Assembly (NCBI GenBank): GCA_016185125.1
Contig: JACPOC010000032.1
Coordinates: 62,001-126,000 of the forward strand
Origin: Bacteroidota bacterium
Lineage (GTDB): Bacteria > Bacteroidota > Bacteroidia > B-17B0 > Aurantibacillaceae
Direction of reading: 5' to 3'
DNA: 64,000 nt
How positions within the stretch are numbered: the stretch's first letter is position 1; each line of letters starts with the position of its first letter. The notes beneath the pieces are model-generated. The model saw nothing but the letters and a program-made list of their open reading frames with translations. It made no database searches and was not told where the DNA came from. Positions 8,714 through 16,552 of the stretch are shown in pieces. A program made the translations under genes and the position numbers.

Positions 8714-9415
8714 TTATTTTGTAGGTTTAAAAATAGATTCGTCAATTACCGGATTAATTTCAATTTTGGTTACTTCGGCGTCACCAAAACCGCTGCCCAC
8801 ATTCATGGGATAAACAATGCCTTCGGGTAATTTTTTATAATTACTGAACGTAGAAGTTTCTTCCATTTCTTTTCCATTGGCTTTAATTTTTTGAGTTTCT
8901 TTAATTACATAATAACTATCCGCATCTAAAAAATAAGTTGTTTCCTTTGCGTTTTTGTCAATCAATTTCAGTTTAAAACAATCCGTTCCGTCAACGTCAT
9001 CCTTACCTAAGTACTCCAATTTTTTACCATGCTCTAAATAAGCAATAAATTCGTCCTGAATTTCAAGGCCATCTTGTGCGTTTTTTACATCATCGGCAGT
9101 TAAGGGCTCGGCTTTTGTTTGTCCTGAAAAAGGCATAAAGCTCCAACCTTCGGTGTTTGTAAGAATGCTCCAGCCATTCATTCCCATTAAAGCAATATCC
9201 TGACGCATGGCTTTGTTATTAACCTGTACAATGGTAGTTTTAATTTCAGCACCCTGTGCTTTCATTACACATTCCATTTTAAGGCTTTTTACTTTTTTCC
9301 AGTTTTCCTTGCCGCCAACGGCTTCAATGTGTTTTGCTACAATTTCATCGGCAGTTTGCGCAAATGAATTAATTGAAAGTATAGCGATAAAAATAAGGGT
9401 GATTAAATTTTTCAA
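8714..9415 (-). CDS. Periplasmic LolA-like/outer membrane lipoprotein-sorting-type protein
   Basis: 233 residues with a signal peptide (MKNLITLIFIAILSINSFAQ), then the N-terminal pattern typical of this Bacteroidota group (TADEIVAKHIEAVGGKENWK) and an all-beta body ending near TKIEINPVIDESIFKPTK. The pattern fits the LolA/LolB-like half-barrel fold found in proteins annotated as outer membrane lipoprotein-sorting proteins, but this branch is distinct from true LolA and its cargo is unknown. The gene stands alone: it has its own -7 box and operator-like repeat upstream and a strong terminator downstream. It probably acts in the periplasm on a hydrophobic ligand; that role is inferred from fold only. 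Confidence 0.7.
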   Translation of the reverse strand: MKNLITLIFIAILSINSFAQTADEIVAKHIEAVGGKENWKKVKSLKMECVMKAQGAEIKTTIVQVNNKAMRQDIALMGMNGWSILTNTEGWSFMPFSGQTKAEPLTADDVKNAQDGLEIQDEFIAYLEHGKKLEYLGKDDVDGTDCFKLKLIDKNAKETTYFLDADSYYVIKETQKIKANGKEMEETSTFSNYKKLPEGIVYPMNVGSGFGDAEVTKIEINPVIDESIFKPTK

Positions 9416-9436
9416 GTTTTTAGAGTTTTAGATATA

Positions 9437-9444
9437 CAAATTTA
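9437..9444 (-). promoter_or_regulatory. -7 box of the LolA-like gene
   Basis: On the minus strand the sequence reads TAAATTTG, a full match to TAnnTTTG, ending 21 bases before the ATG at 9415. Confidence 0.5.
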
Positions 9445-9463
9445 AAAAATTAAATTATAAATA

Positions 9464-9482
9464 GACTTACCATCTGTAAGTC
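9464..9482. promoter_or_regulatory. Operator-like inverted repeat over the -33 region of the LolA-like gene
   Basis: Perfect arms GACTTAC (9464-9470) and GTAAGTC (9476-9482) with a 5-bp spacer. The repeat starts 19 bases upstream of the -7 box, which places it over the -33 region, where a repressor would block the polymerase. No regulator gene is adjacent. Confidence 0.4.
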
Positions 9483-9540
9483 AATATTAACCGTTGGTGT
9501 GAAATACGACTCCAAAAATTTCAGAAACGTGATACAACAA

Positions 9541-9570
9541 AAAAAGCCCCAAATTGCTTTGAGGCTTTTA
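9541..9570 (-). terminator. Terminator downstream of dnaK
   Basis: Plus-strand bases 9542-9553 pair with 9558-9569 with one mismatch (AAAAGCC against GGCTTTT, then CAAA against TTTG), leaving a TTGC loop. On the minus strand the stem is followed by a T-rich run. It lies 17 bases after the dnaK stop codon. Confidence 0.7.
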
Positions 9571-9586
9571 ATCATAGAAATTATAT

Positions 9587-11515
9587 TTATTTTACTTCTT
9601 CAAAATCAACATCGGTTACATTTTCGCCGCCGTTTTTGTCGCTTTTTTGATTAGCATTTTGATCTCCGGCATTGTTGTTATTTGCCTGATCGTTGTTATT
9701 GCCCTGCTGATTCTGAGTGGCTTTGTACATATCTTCGCTTGCAGCTGCCCATGCATCGTTTAGCGCTTTTAAAGCCGCATCAATTTTTGTAAGATCTTTT
9801 GAAGCGTGTGCTGCTTTTAATTCGGTATGCGCACTTTCAATTACGCCTTTTTTATCGGCAGGTAATTTATCGCCATATTCTTTTAATTGCTTTTCCGTTT
9901 GAAAAATCAAAGCGTCTGCTTCATTCAGTTTTTCAACTTCTTCCTTGGCTTTTTTATCAGAATCCGCATTTACTTCCGCTTCGCGTTTCATGCGGTCAAT
10001 TTCTTCCTGACTTAATCCGCTTTTTGCTTCAATACGAATGTTATGCGATTTATTAGTGGCTTTATCTTTAGCGCTAACATTTAAAATACCATTCGCATCG
10101 ATATCAAAGGTTACTTCAATTTGAGGCACGCCTCTTTGTGCAGGTGGAATTCCATCTAAATTAAATTCACCTAACTTACGGTTATCTCTTGCCATTGGCC
10201 GCTCTCCCTGATAAACTACAATTTGAACAGAGGGTTGATTATCGGCAGCGGTACTAAAATCCTGTGATTTTTTTGTTGGAATGGTAGTGTTGCTTTCAAT
10301 TAACTTTGTAAACACACCGCCCATAGTTTCGATACCTAAAGAAAGAGGTGTAACATCCAACAACAATACATCCTTTACTTCTCCGGTTAAAACTCCACCC
10401 TGAATAGCGGCGCCAATTGCAACCACTTCATCAGGATTTACGCTTCTGTTACAAGGCTTGCCAAAGAATTTTTCAACGGCAGCCTGAATGGAAGGAATAC
10501 GTGTTGAACCTCCTACCATAATAATTTCATCAATATCAGAAGTTGATAATCCTGCATTTTTTAAAGCTGAACGGCAAGGCTCAATGGTGCGCTGAATAAG
10601 CGAATCGGCCATGGATTCAAATTTTGCACGTGATAAGGTTTTAACCAAATGTTTTGGTATACCATTAACCGGCATGATATAAGGCAGATTAATTTCGGTG
10701 CTGGTAGCGCTCGATAACTCAACCTTGGCTTTTTCTGCTGCTTCTTTTAAACGCTGTAAGGCCATAGGATCTTGGCGAAGATCAATTGCTTCATCTTTTT
10801 TAAATTCATCGGCTAACCAATCAATAATTACCTGATCAAAGTCATCACCGCCTAAGTGCGTATCTCCATCTGTAGATTTTACTTCGAAAACGCCGTCGCC
10901 TAATTCTAAAACAGAAACGTCATGCGTTCCACCACCACAGTCGAACACCACAATTTTCATATCCTTGCCTTTTTTATCCATACCATAAGCAAGGGCAGCG
11001 GCAGTTGGTTCGTTGATGATACGTTTCACTTTTAAACCAGCAATTTCGCCGGCTTCTTTAGTGGCCTGACGTTGCGCATCGTTAAAATAAGCAGGCACTG
11101 TAATTACAGCATCGGTAACTTCTGTTCCCAAAAAATCTTCTGCTGTTTTCTTCATTTTTTGAAGAATAATAGCTGAAATTTCCTGAGCAGTATATTTTCT
11201 ATCGTCTATTTTTACACGAGGCGTATTATTATCGCCTTTAATTACTTCATAAGGCACACGCGCTACTTCAGAACTAACTTCTTCATAAGTATGCCCCATA
11301 AAACGCTTTATAGAGTAAACCGTTTTTCTTGGGTTGGTTATTGCCTGACGTTTTGCAGGATCTCCCACTTTACGTTCGCCACCTTCAACAAAAGCTACTA
11401 CTGAAGGCGTGGTGCGTTTACCTTCGTTATTAGCAATAACTACAGGCTCATTACCTTCCATAACCGCCACGCAGCTATTTGTAGTTCCTAAATCTATTCC
11501 TATTATTTTTCCCAT
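9587..11515 (-). CDS. dnaK: Chaperone DnaK (Hsp70)
   Basis: 642 residues, the normal length for bacterial Hsp70. The N-terminal ATPase begins with the phosphate-1 motif [16 protein letters not shown] (residues 4-19). The second phosphate motif is near residue 193 ([18 protein letters not shown]), where many DnaKs have DLGGGTFD. The adenosine-binding motif [11 protein letters not shown] and the linker [16 protein letters not shown] come before the substrate-binding beta-sandwich, and the protein ends in a helical lid, an N/Q-rich linker and a conserved acidic tail (DVDFEEVK). It refolds and disaggregates proteins with DnaJ and GrpE, neither of which is encoded here. It is transcribed alone, with palindromic elements upstream and a terminator downstream. 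Confidence 0.98.
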   Translation of the reverse strand: MGKIIGIDLGTTNSCVAVMEGNEPVVIANNEGKRTTPSVVAFVEGGERKVGDPAKRQAITNPRKTVYSIKRFMGHTYEEVSSEVARVPYEVIKGDNNTPRVKIDDRKYTAQEISAIILQKMKKTAEDFLGTEVTDAVITVPAYFNDAQRQATKEAGEIAGLKVKRIINEPTAAALAYGMDKKGKDMKIVVFDCGGGTHDVSVLELGDGVFEVKSTDGDTHLGGDDFDQVIIDWLADEFKKDEAIDLRQDPMALQRLKEAAEKAKVELSSATSTEINLPYIMPVNGIPKHLVKTLSRAKFESMADSLIQRTIEPCRSALKNAGLSTSDIDEIIMVGGSTRIPSIQAAVEKFFGKPCNRSVNPDEVVAIGAAIQGGVLTGEVKDVLLLDVTPLSLGIETMGGVFTKLIESNTTIPTKKSQDFSTAADNQPSVQIVVYQGERPMARDNRKLGEFNLDGIPPAQRGVPQIEVTFDIDANGILNVSAKDKATNKSHNIRIEAKSGLSQEEIDRMKREAEVNADSDKKAKEEVEKLNEADALIFQTEKQLKEYGDKLPADKKGVIESAHTELKAAHASKDLTKIDAALKALNDAWAAASEDMYKATQNQQGNNNDQANNNNAGDQNANQKSDKNGGENVTDVDFEEVK

Positions 11516-11561
11516 TTTAAATTCTTTATAATTCTGTTACTAAACTTCAATAAATATGCCA

Positions 11562-11576
11562 TAGCAAAAAGTGCTA
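11562..11576. promoter_or_regulatory. dnaK: Inverted repeat in the dnaK leader, resembling half a CIRCE element
   Basis: TAGCA (11562-11566) and TGCTA (11572-11576) are inverted copies with a 5-bp spacer. The minus strand reads TTAGCACT at 11577-11570, matching the left half of the HrcA-binding CIRCE element (TTAGCACTC-N9-GAGTGCTAA), but the right half is missing, so an HrcA site is not claimed. Confidence 0.3.
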
Positions 11577-11582
11577 ATTTGT

Positions 11583-11597
11583 GTGACAGACTGTCAC
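11583..11597. promoter_or_regulatory. dnaK: 15-bp perfect palindrome upstream of dnaK, candidate heat-shock operator
   Basis: GTGACAGACTGTCAC is a perfect palindrome around one central base. It lies 68-82 bases upstream of the dnaK ATG on the minus strand, next to the half-CIRCE-like repeat. Position and symmetry suggest binding of a dimeric regulator; the regulator is not identifiable here. Confidence 0.5.
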
Positions 11598-11659
11598 CAA
11601 AAAAAAGTTAATTGTAGAAATTTCGACATAAAAATCGAAACAAATGGGGTAATGTCAGA

Positions 11660-12763
11660 TTATTGGCAACCGGGCAAGCTGAGTGAGGCGTTAAAGAATT
11701 TGTAAGAACAGGTACTGGGATTGGTGGCAAATTGGGATTTAAATGAAGTTGCCAATTCTTTCATTACCGAGCAGCGCGCCCGGAAGGTGAAAATTCCGAT
11801 AGCTCCATTATCAAAATTAGAGAAAATGTGTTTTTCCTGATTAATACTTAATGAGGGAGCCGAAAACTGGAGATAATCGCTGTAATCCTGCGTTGAAGAA
11901 AACACAAAAAATTGCAATTTATAAGTTAAACGACCAATAACGTCGGGATTATTTGGCACTTTACTCATAGCCGTTCCAATGGCATTGTAAATAGTTTGCC
12001 CTTTAAAAGTGTTAGATAATTCGTTGGTTATTGGGTTAATATCTTTTGGATACTGATTGGTAAAAGCATAATCGGCATAGGTGTAATTTTTATATCCGTT
12101 TGAGGAATTACCGTTTAGCAGAGAATCGTAATAATGCACACGCATGAGCAATTGGTAAATTTTAGCTGAATTTGTTTTGTAGCGAATGGTATTGGTTTGG
12201 TTGACATTGCTGTAATCAATGTAATTATCCGAGTTTACAGGGCTTCCTGGCGGCACAGGGTAATAGCCGGGAGTAAAGGGACGCCCCGAAGGAATGACAC
12301 TGTCAAGAGCCGCAGACTTTGCCGTAAATGTGTTTTTTGTGTTATTGTTGTACACAGTTAAAACATAATCTCCCCAAGTAAATAATTTTGAAGAAGTAAC
12401 ATACACGCGTTGATTGGTATTAAAAACTCCCGGCTCCGATTGTAAAACCGAATCGCGAAAGGTTATAATCTGCAGCCCGGGACTGGCATCCTCTTGTACA
12501 TTACTGACAAAACGCTTTAAAGTAATAGTTAAATCACCAGGCTTATAATTAATGGAATCAGATACCTGCGCCATGGCCTTGGCATCGCTTTCACCTAAAA
12601 AAACTTTATTAATACGAATAATCTGCATTTTATCCTGCGGATTTAGTACCGCGTAAATGCTGGGAATTTCCTTATAGGGCGCGTTTAATTTTAAATCGTT
12701 TTTACAGCCGCTAAAAGTTAGCATTACTGCCAATAAAAAGAATATTTGGTTAAGGAATTTCAA
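11660..12763 (-). CDS. Outer-membrane or periplasmic lipoprotein, DUF4249-like
   Basis: 367 residues with a lipoprotein signal (hydrophobic segment ending LTFSGC, cysteine near residue 20). The early segment, IYAVLNPQDKMQIIRINKVF followed by LGESDA, resembles the N-terminal part of DUF4249-type lipoproteins of the Bacteroidota, and the rest looks beta-rich (LTITLKRF, DYVLTVYNN). It is last in a minus-strand series with the deacetylase-like protein (41-base gap) and the DUF4270 lipoprotein. A structural outer-membrane or periplasmic role is likely. The family assignment is from pattern memory and only moderately sure. Confidence 0.6.
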   Translation of the reverse strand: MKFLNQIFFLLAVMLTFSGCKNDLKLNAPYKEIPSIYAVLNPQDKMQIIRINKVFLGESDAKAMAQVSDSINYKPGDLTITLKRFVSNVQEDASPGLQIITFRDSVLQSEPGVFNTNQRVYVTSSKLFTWGDYVLTVYNNNTKNTFTAKSAALDSVIPSGRPFTPGYYPVPPGSPVNSDNYIDYSNVNQTNTIRYKTNSAKIYQLLMRVHYYDSLLNGNSSNGYKNYTYADYAFTNQYPKDINPITNELSNTFKGQTIYNAIGTAMSKVPNNPDVIGRLTYKLQFFVFSSTQDYSDYLQFSAPSLSINQEKHIFSNFDNGAIGIFTFRARCSVMKELATSFKSQFATNPSTCSYKFFNASLSLPGCQ

Positions 12764-12804
12764 CGGTTAAATATACGTCCTTTTTTTAAAAGTATAAAAG
12801 GAAA

Positions 12805-14154
12805 TTATTTCAGCAAGTTTTTATACATATCTGCAAAACCCGGATGCAAATGTTGGGCAAAAGTACGTTCGTGAAAAACAGTTATGAATAAGCCGTGCAC
12901 ATTTATCACTTCTTCTTTTAATTGTTGAAGCGAAGTGAAGGCCTGTTGAGGATCGGTTGAATTATAAATAGTATAAGCGCCATCCATGGCACAAAAAGGA
13001 ACCAATAAAAGCTCACTTTCTTTTTCCTCATTAAAATTATAATAATAAAACGGAAAAGAAGTGCCTGCACGAAAACCGGGGCTCGAAGCAAAGCCCATTG
13101 AAAAGTCGGCCTTGATACCGTTTTGAATTAATTGTTGAGGCGTGCTTTTAATATTAAATTTTAAATAATGCTGGCGGGATAAGTTTACGGTTTTTTCTAA
13201 TGCCTTAGAAAATTGCGCGATTTCGGATTTAAGTAAATATTCATTTTCGCTTGAATAATACGAAGGATGCAAGCCTATTATTCCGCTATTTTTTTTAATT
13301 TTATTAAATACATTTTTAAATGCAGGCGAAGTTGGCTTAACTGTTCGGTCAAAAGAAGTGCCTGTTCTGTAAAGAAAAAAATAAATTAAAGGAATATTTA
13401 GTTCGTTGCAATATTTGCTAAATGAGTCATAAATATCAAAAGGATCAACCGCCTGCTTTGTTATCGTTTTTAATCGTCTGGAAAGATTTTTAAAATCACC
13501 CTTAAATATATCTTTCACACCGGCTCCTAAAGTTCGAATAAAATCTTTGTGGGCATAGGCATATAAATTATCTACATCAATGGTACTAATGATTTTATAT
13601 TGAACTGCCGGAAAAAGAAGTTGTGGATAAAACTTGGCCAAAGCTCTTCGCAACTCCATTATCCAAATATCTGTTACAGGCTTTAAATGCATTTTATATT
13701 TAAAAAGAATGCTTTGATCCAGTTCAAAACGCTTATGCGCATCAGGTGCAAAGGTTTGCCATTCCTCATAACGCGAAATCATGAAAAATACTGCTGAAAA
13801 AATATCGAAATGCAGATCAGCTTTTTCCGTATTATAAAAAAAAAGGCAATTATCCTTTATAACGGCTTCAGGCTTGTTTTCATTTACAGAACTTTCATTT
13901 AATAATCCCGCAGGAATAATATGAAAAGCAGAATTAACCAGGTCATGCGAATAATTTATTTTAAAAAATCGGGAGGCTTGAAATTCGTCGTTACCGGAAG
14001 TTAAAACATATTTTATTTTTAAAACATGTTCAAAAATAAAACGGCAAACGTAATTTAAACGCTCGTTTATTTGTTCGGAAAAAATAATTACTGTGGTTGC
14101 ATCCGGTTTCATACCAAGACCTAACAAAGCGTGCAGATCTTTTTTTCCGGTCAT
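12805..14154 (-). CDS. Polysaccharide deacetylase family protein (Bacteroidota type)
   Basis: 449 residues, cytoplasmic in appearance (no signal peptide). The N-terminal ~130 residues form the conserved pre-domain seen in this family (IIFSEQINERLNYVCRFIFE). The NodB-like part follows, with STIDVDNLYAYAHKD near residue 190, GLHPSYYS near 295, LSRQHYLKF near 328 and MGFASSPGFRAGTSFPFYYY near 355. These fit the carbohydrate esterase family 4 barrel with its metal-binding Asp and His residues, so a deacetylase role on a cell-surface glycan is plausible though untested. An alternative start is Met15 (14112), closer to where the conserved region begins. The gene starts 9 bases after the DUF4270 stop, so the two are co-transcribed. 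Confidence 0.8.
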   Translation of the reverse strand: MTGKKDLHALLGLGMKPDATTVIIFSEQINERLNYVCRFIFEHVLKIKYVLTSGNDEFQASRFFKINYSHDLVNSAFHIIPAGLLNESSVNENKPEAVIKDNCLFFYNTEKADLHFDIFSAVFFMISRYEEWQTFAPDAHKRFELDQSILFKYKMHLKPVTDIWIMELRRALAKFYPQLLFPAVQYKIISTIDVDNLYAYAHKDFIRTLGAGVKDIFKGDFKNLSRRLKTITKQAVDPFDIYDSFSKYCNELNIPLIYFFLYRTGTSFDRTVKPTSPAFKNVFNKIKKNSGIIGLHPSYYSSENEYLLKSEIAQFSKALEKTVNLSRQHYLKFNIKSTPQQLIQNGIKADFSMGFASSPGFRAGTSFPFYYYNFNEEKESELLLVPFCAMDGAYTIYNSTDPQQAFTSLQQLKEEVINVHGLFITVFHERTFAQHLHPGFADMYKNLLK

Positions 14155-14163
14155 AAAAACAAT

Positions 14164-15525
14164 TTAGTCGTTTTTAAATTTAATATAACTCAGATTAAAT
14201 TTTGGCTTAAAGGAAGCGTTATCGGTTCCGGCCAACACTACTCGCTCAGAGTAAATATCGCGTTTAACCGTATAAAGTGCCGATGGATCAGCAACTACAA
14301 CGTAAAAACCGTAGTTCTTTTTTTTGCCGCTTAAAATGGCCTGTACATGGCGGGCAATGTTGAATACGTATCTTTTATTAACCTCGTCATATATTCCATT
14401 ATATCGTGCCGCGTCAATAGTGGATAACTGATCGGTTACAAAGTTTTCGCGCCCTGCCGAATCAATTGCCAGCAGTGCAAGAGAATAAGGTGGGAAGTAC
14501 TGGCCATTAGGGGAAGTAAAAGCCGGATCAACATTTAAAACTACTTCCGCTCTGTTAACGGCCACTTTAAATGAATCGGCAAAAGATTTTAAAGAGGGCA
14601 TAAATAATTTCAATTTGGTGCCCGCAAGTCCTTTTAAAAATAAATTTTGCCGGCCTTTTACTGTATCGCCATTTAACTGAGAAAATAAAAGGCTGGAAGC
14701 ACCGTTAGAAGGCTGATAATTTATGTAATTATATTTAACTGAACCTATGCCTGAAAAGCCGAATTTATATGTTTTATTTTCTTTAGTGGCCGAGGGCGTA
14801 CCGTTTTGATAATACAAATAAAAGCCGCTTATAGCATGGCTAAGATTTACTTTTGTAATTGCGCCTTGGTTAGTAACCGGATTTAGCGAAGTGCCGGCGC
14901 TTGAAATATAAAAGCCCTTGTAGGCGTTTTGAAATGTAGTGTTATTTAATAAATATTCAGGATTGGTTAAAATTGCTTGAGCGTAATTATAATCAACAGG
15001 AATACGTATTGCCAATTTCCCTTCGATGACGCTGTAAGTTCCTGTGTAAGTGCCCAATACTGAGTTTTTATTGTGAAGACTATCATTGCTGGTAAGATAT
15101 ACGGATGAGGTGCTAAGTGCGGTTGTTATGGGAAATACCGAATAAGTCATTACCGTATTATAGTCGCCCACAAAATCAAGGCTGGGTATCATTAAGATAA
15201 TTTCAGCGGAAACCAGATTGGCGTCGGCACCAAAGGAAACGTTAGTAATAGAATTAGGAATTACCATGTTGGTATAAAGCCCTACATCGGTTCGGCCGAA
15301 ATGCGGATCTTGGTTACTGCCAATAAATTTTGTTTCAGAAGGAAAACTTATTGTGCTTTTATGGGTAATGGTATGAATAAACATTGGGGTTGCATCAGAA
15401 AAAGAGGCGTTTAAAGCATCATTTTCGGGTTGCACTTCTGCGCCCAAAACACGATTGTCTTTTTTACACCCGCTAAAAATGAAGCAGGCGACAAAAAACA
15501 GCAGTATATGATTTATAAATTTCAA
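14164..15525 (-). CDS. DUF4270 family lipoprotein
   Basis: 453 residues with a lipoprotein signal peptide ending FIFSGC (cysteine near residue 20) followed by KKDNRVLGAEVQPENDALN, which is typical of DUF4270. The body is beta-rich: it has the expected GSNQDPHFGRTDVGLYTNM segment near residue 69, and it ends FKPKFNLSYIKF. DUF4270 lipoproteins are restricted to the Bacteroidota, are outer-membrane associated, and usually sit next to the short glycogen synthase and panC, exactly as here. Function is unknown. The glycogen synthase gene upstream has its own terminator, so transcription of this gene may partly depend on read-through or on a promoter in 15526-15590. Confidence 0.88.
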   Translation of the reverse strand: MKFINHILLFFVACFIFSGCKKDNRVLGAEVQPENDALNASFSDATPMFIHTITHKSTISFPSETKFIGSNQDPHFGRTDVGLYTNMVIPNSITNVSFGADANLVSAEIILMIPSLDFVGDYNTVMTYSVFPITTALSTSSVYLTSNDSLHNKNSVLGTYTGTYSVIEGKLAIRIPVDYNYAQAILTNPEYLLNNTTFQNAYKGFYISSAGTSLNPVTNQGAITKVNLSHAISGFYLYYQNGTPSATKENKTYKFGFSGIGSVKYNYINYQPSNGASSLLFSQLNGDTVKGRQNLFLKGLAGTKLKLFMPSLKSFADSFKVAVNRAEVVLNVDPAFTSPNGQYFPPYSLALLAIDSAGRENFVTDQLSTIDAARYNGIYDEVNKRYVFNIARHVQAILSGKKKNYGFYVVVADPSALYTVKRDIYSERVVLAGTDNASFKPKFNLSYIKFKND

Positions 15526-15590
15526 GCGGGGGCTAAAGTAAGATTAAAAAACTATGTTTTAAGCTAAAGATGTACAAAAAAAGCAAAAAA

Positions 15591-15616
15591 ATACCCCGAC
15601 GGATAAGCCGGGGTAT
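15591..15616 (-). terminator. Strong rho-independent terminator of the glycogen synthase gene
   Basis: The 8-bp arms ATACCCCG and CGGGGTAT enclose a 10-base loop and are followed on the minus strand by a run of seven Ts and further T-rich sequence. It lies 17 bases after the stop codon. Confidence 0.85.
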
Positions 15617-15632
15617 CCTTTATTTAAATTTG

Positions 15633-16463
15633 TTAGGATAAAACTTTTTCTTCTTCCAGAATTTCATCATAGAATTCGTTAAAAGCATCCATATATTCTA
15701 ATTCATTTTTGTGCGTAAGAAAAGGTTTGCCCGATTTTTTTACAAACTTTTCAATATCCGCGCTGATTTTTTCAGATCCCTGAATAACTCCGTCGGCAAA
15801 TTCAATGGATTGCTTTAACATATTAAAATGAGAAGAATCTTCAGAAATATGTTTTAGGTCTTTTTTATTAAATCCATCAAAAGCTAACTTTTCCATAAAC
15901 TTTTTATTTAAGTTTTTTGGATATTCATCTTCGTACAAGGACACAATGATTTTGGTATCCGCAAAAATAGGATCTTCGGCATAATATTTTTTAATGTACA
16001 TTGGCATAAGAGAAGTAAACCAGCCATGACAGTGAATAATATCAGGCTGCCAGCCCAACTTTTTAACTGTTTCAGCTACTCCGCGTACAAAAAACATGGC
16101 TCTCTCGTCGTTATCATCAAAATATTTACCGCTGGTTTTGTCGGTTAAAACAGCTTTACGGCTAAAAAACTCTTCATTATCAATAAAATAAACCTGCATG
16201 CGCGCGCTTGGTATGCTTGCAACTTTAATAATTAATGGATGATCAACATCGTTTATTACCAGGTTCATACCTGATAAACGGATTACCTCGTGTAATTGGT
16301 GGCGGCGTTCGTTTATACAGCCATATTTTGGCATAAATGTGCGAATTTCTTTACCGCGTTCTTGAATACCCTGAGGAAGTTTCCTTGAGATTTTACCAAC
16401 ATAAGTTTCATCTAAATATGGGGTTATATCTGAGGAAATAAAAAGGACTCTTGCTTTCTTCAT
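15633..16463 (-). CDS. Glycogen/starch synthase N-terminal (GT5) domain protein, single-domain form
   Basis: 276 residues from the chosen start at 16463 (MKKARVLFISSDITPYLDET). The frame is open to an ATG at 16517, but that lies upstream of the promoter and would add an unlikely hydrophobic extension. The protein matches the N-terminal half of glycogen synthase: the early E/D-T-Y-V-G-K segment typical of the ADP-glucose site, VRGVAETVKKLGWQPDIIHCHGWFTSL near residue 130, and VSLYEDEYPKNLNK. The C-terminal GT-B half is missing, and the lysine of the canonical KxGG motif is replaced (DETYVGKISRKLP). Truncated homologues of this size occur across the Bacteroidota next to panC, so this is a family form, not a damaged gene. 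Whether it synthesises glycogen is doubtful. Confidence 0.85.
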   Translation of the reverse strand: MKKARVLFISSDITPYLDETYVGKISRKLPQGIQERGKEIRTFMPKYGCINERRHQLHEVIRLSGMNLVINDVDHPLIIKVASIPSARMQVYFIDNEEFFSRKAVLTDKTSGKYFDDNDERAMFFVRGVAETVKKLGWQPDIIHCHGWFTSLMPMYIKKYYAEDPIFADTKIIVSLYEDEYPKNLNKKFMEKLAFDGFNKKDLKHISEDSSHFNMLKQSIEFADGVIQGSEKISADIEKFVKKSGKPFLTHKNELEYMDAFNEFYDEILEEEKVLS

Positions 16464-16493
16464 ATAAATCTGTTCCTTTAAAATAAGAATATA

Positions 16494-16524
16494 CAAAAGT
16501 AATAAAAAATAACCCATATTTCAA
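16494..16524 (-). promoter_or_regulatory. Complete Bacteroidota-type promoter of the glycogen synthase gene
   Basis: On the minus strand the -7 box TACTTTTG (16501-16494) follows a TTG (16524-16522) after 20 bases, matching the Bacteroidota TTG-N19/20-TAnnTTTG layout. Transcription would begin near 16487, about 24 bases before the ATG at 16463. This is why the start at 16517 is rejected. Confidence 0.65.
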
Positions 16525-16533
16525 AGTAAAATG

Positions 16534-16541
16534 TACTTTTG
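16534..16541 (+). promoter_or_regulatory. panC: -7 box of panC
   Basis: TACTTTTG matches TAnnTTTG and ends 11 bases before the GTG start of panC, which would leave a very short leader. No good -33 element is seen. Confidence 0.45.
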
Positions 16542-16552
16542 CTTCAATAAAC

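Noticed and set aside
11570-11577. HrcA/CIRCE site upstream of dnaK
   Set aside because: Only one arm (TTAGCACT) is present; the inverted second arm at 9-base spacing is missing.
16464-16517. Upstream ATG of the glycogen synthase gene
   Set aside because: It lies upstream of a full TTG-N20-TACTTTTG promoter and adds a hydrophobic stretch absent from the family start.
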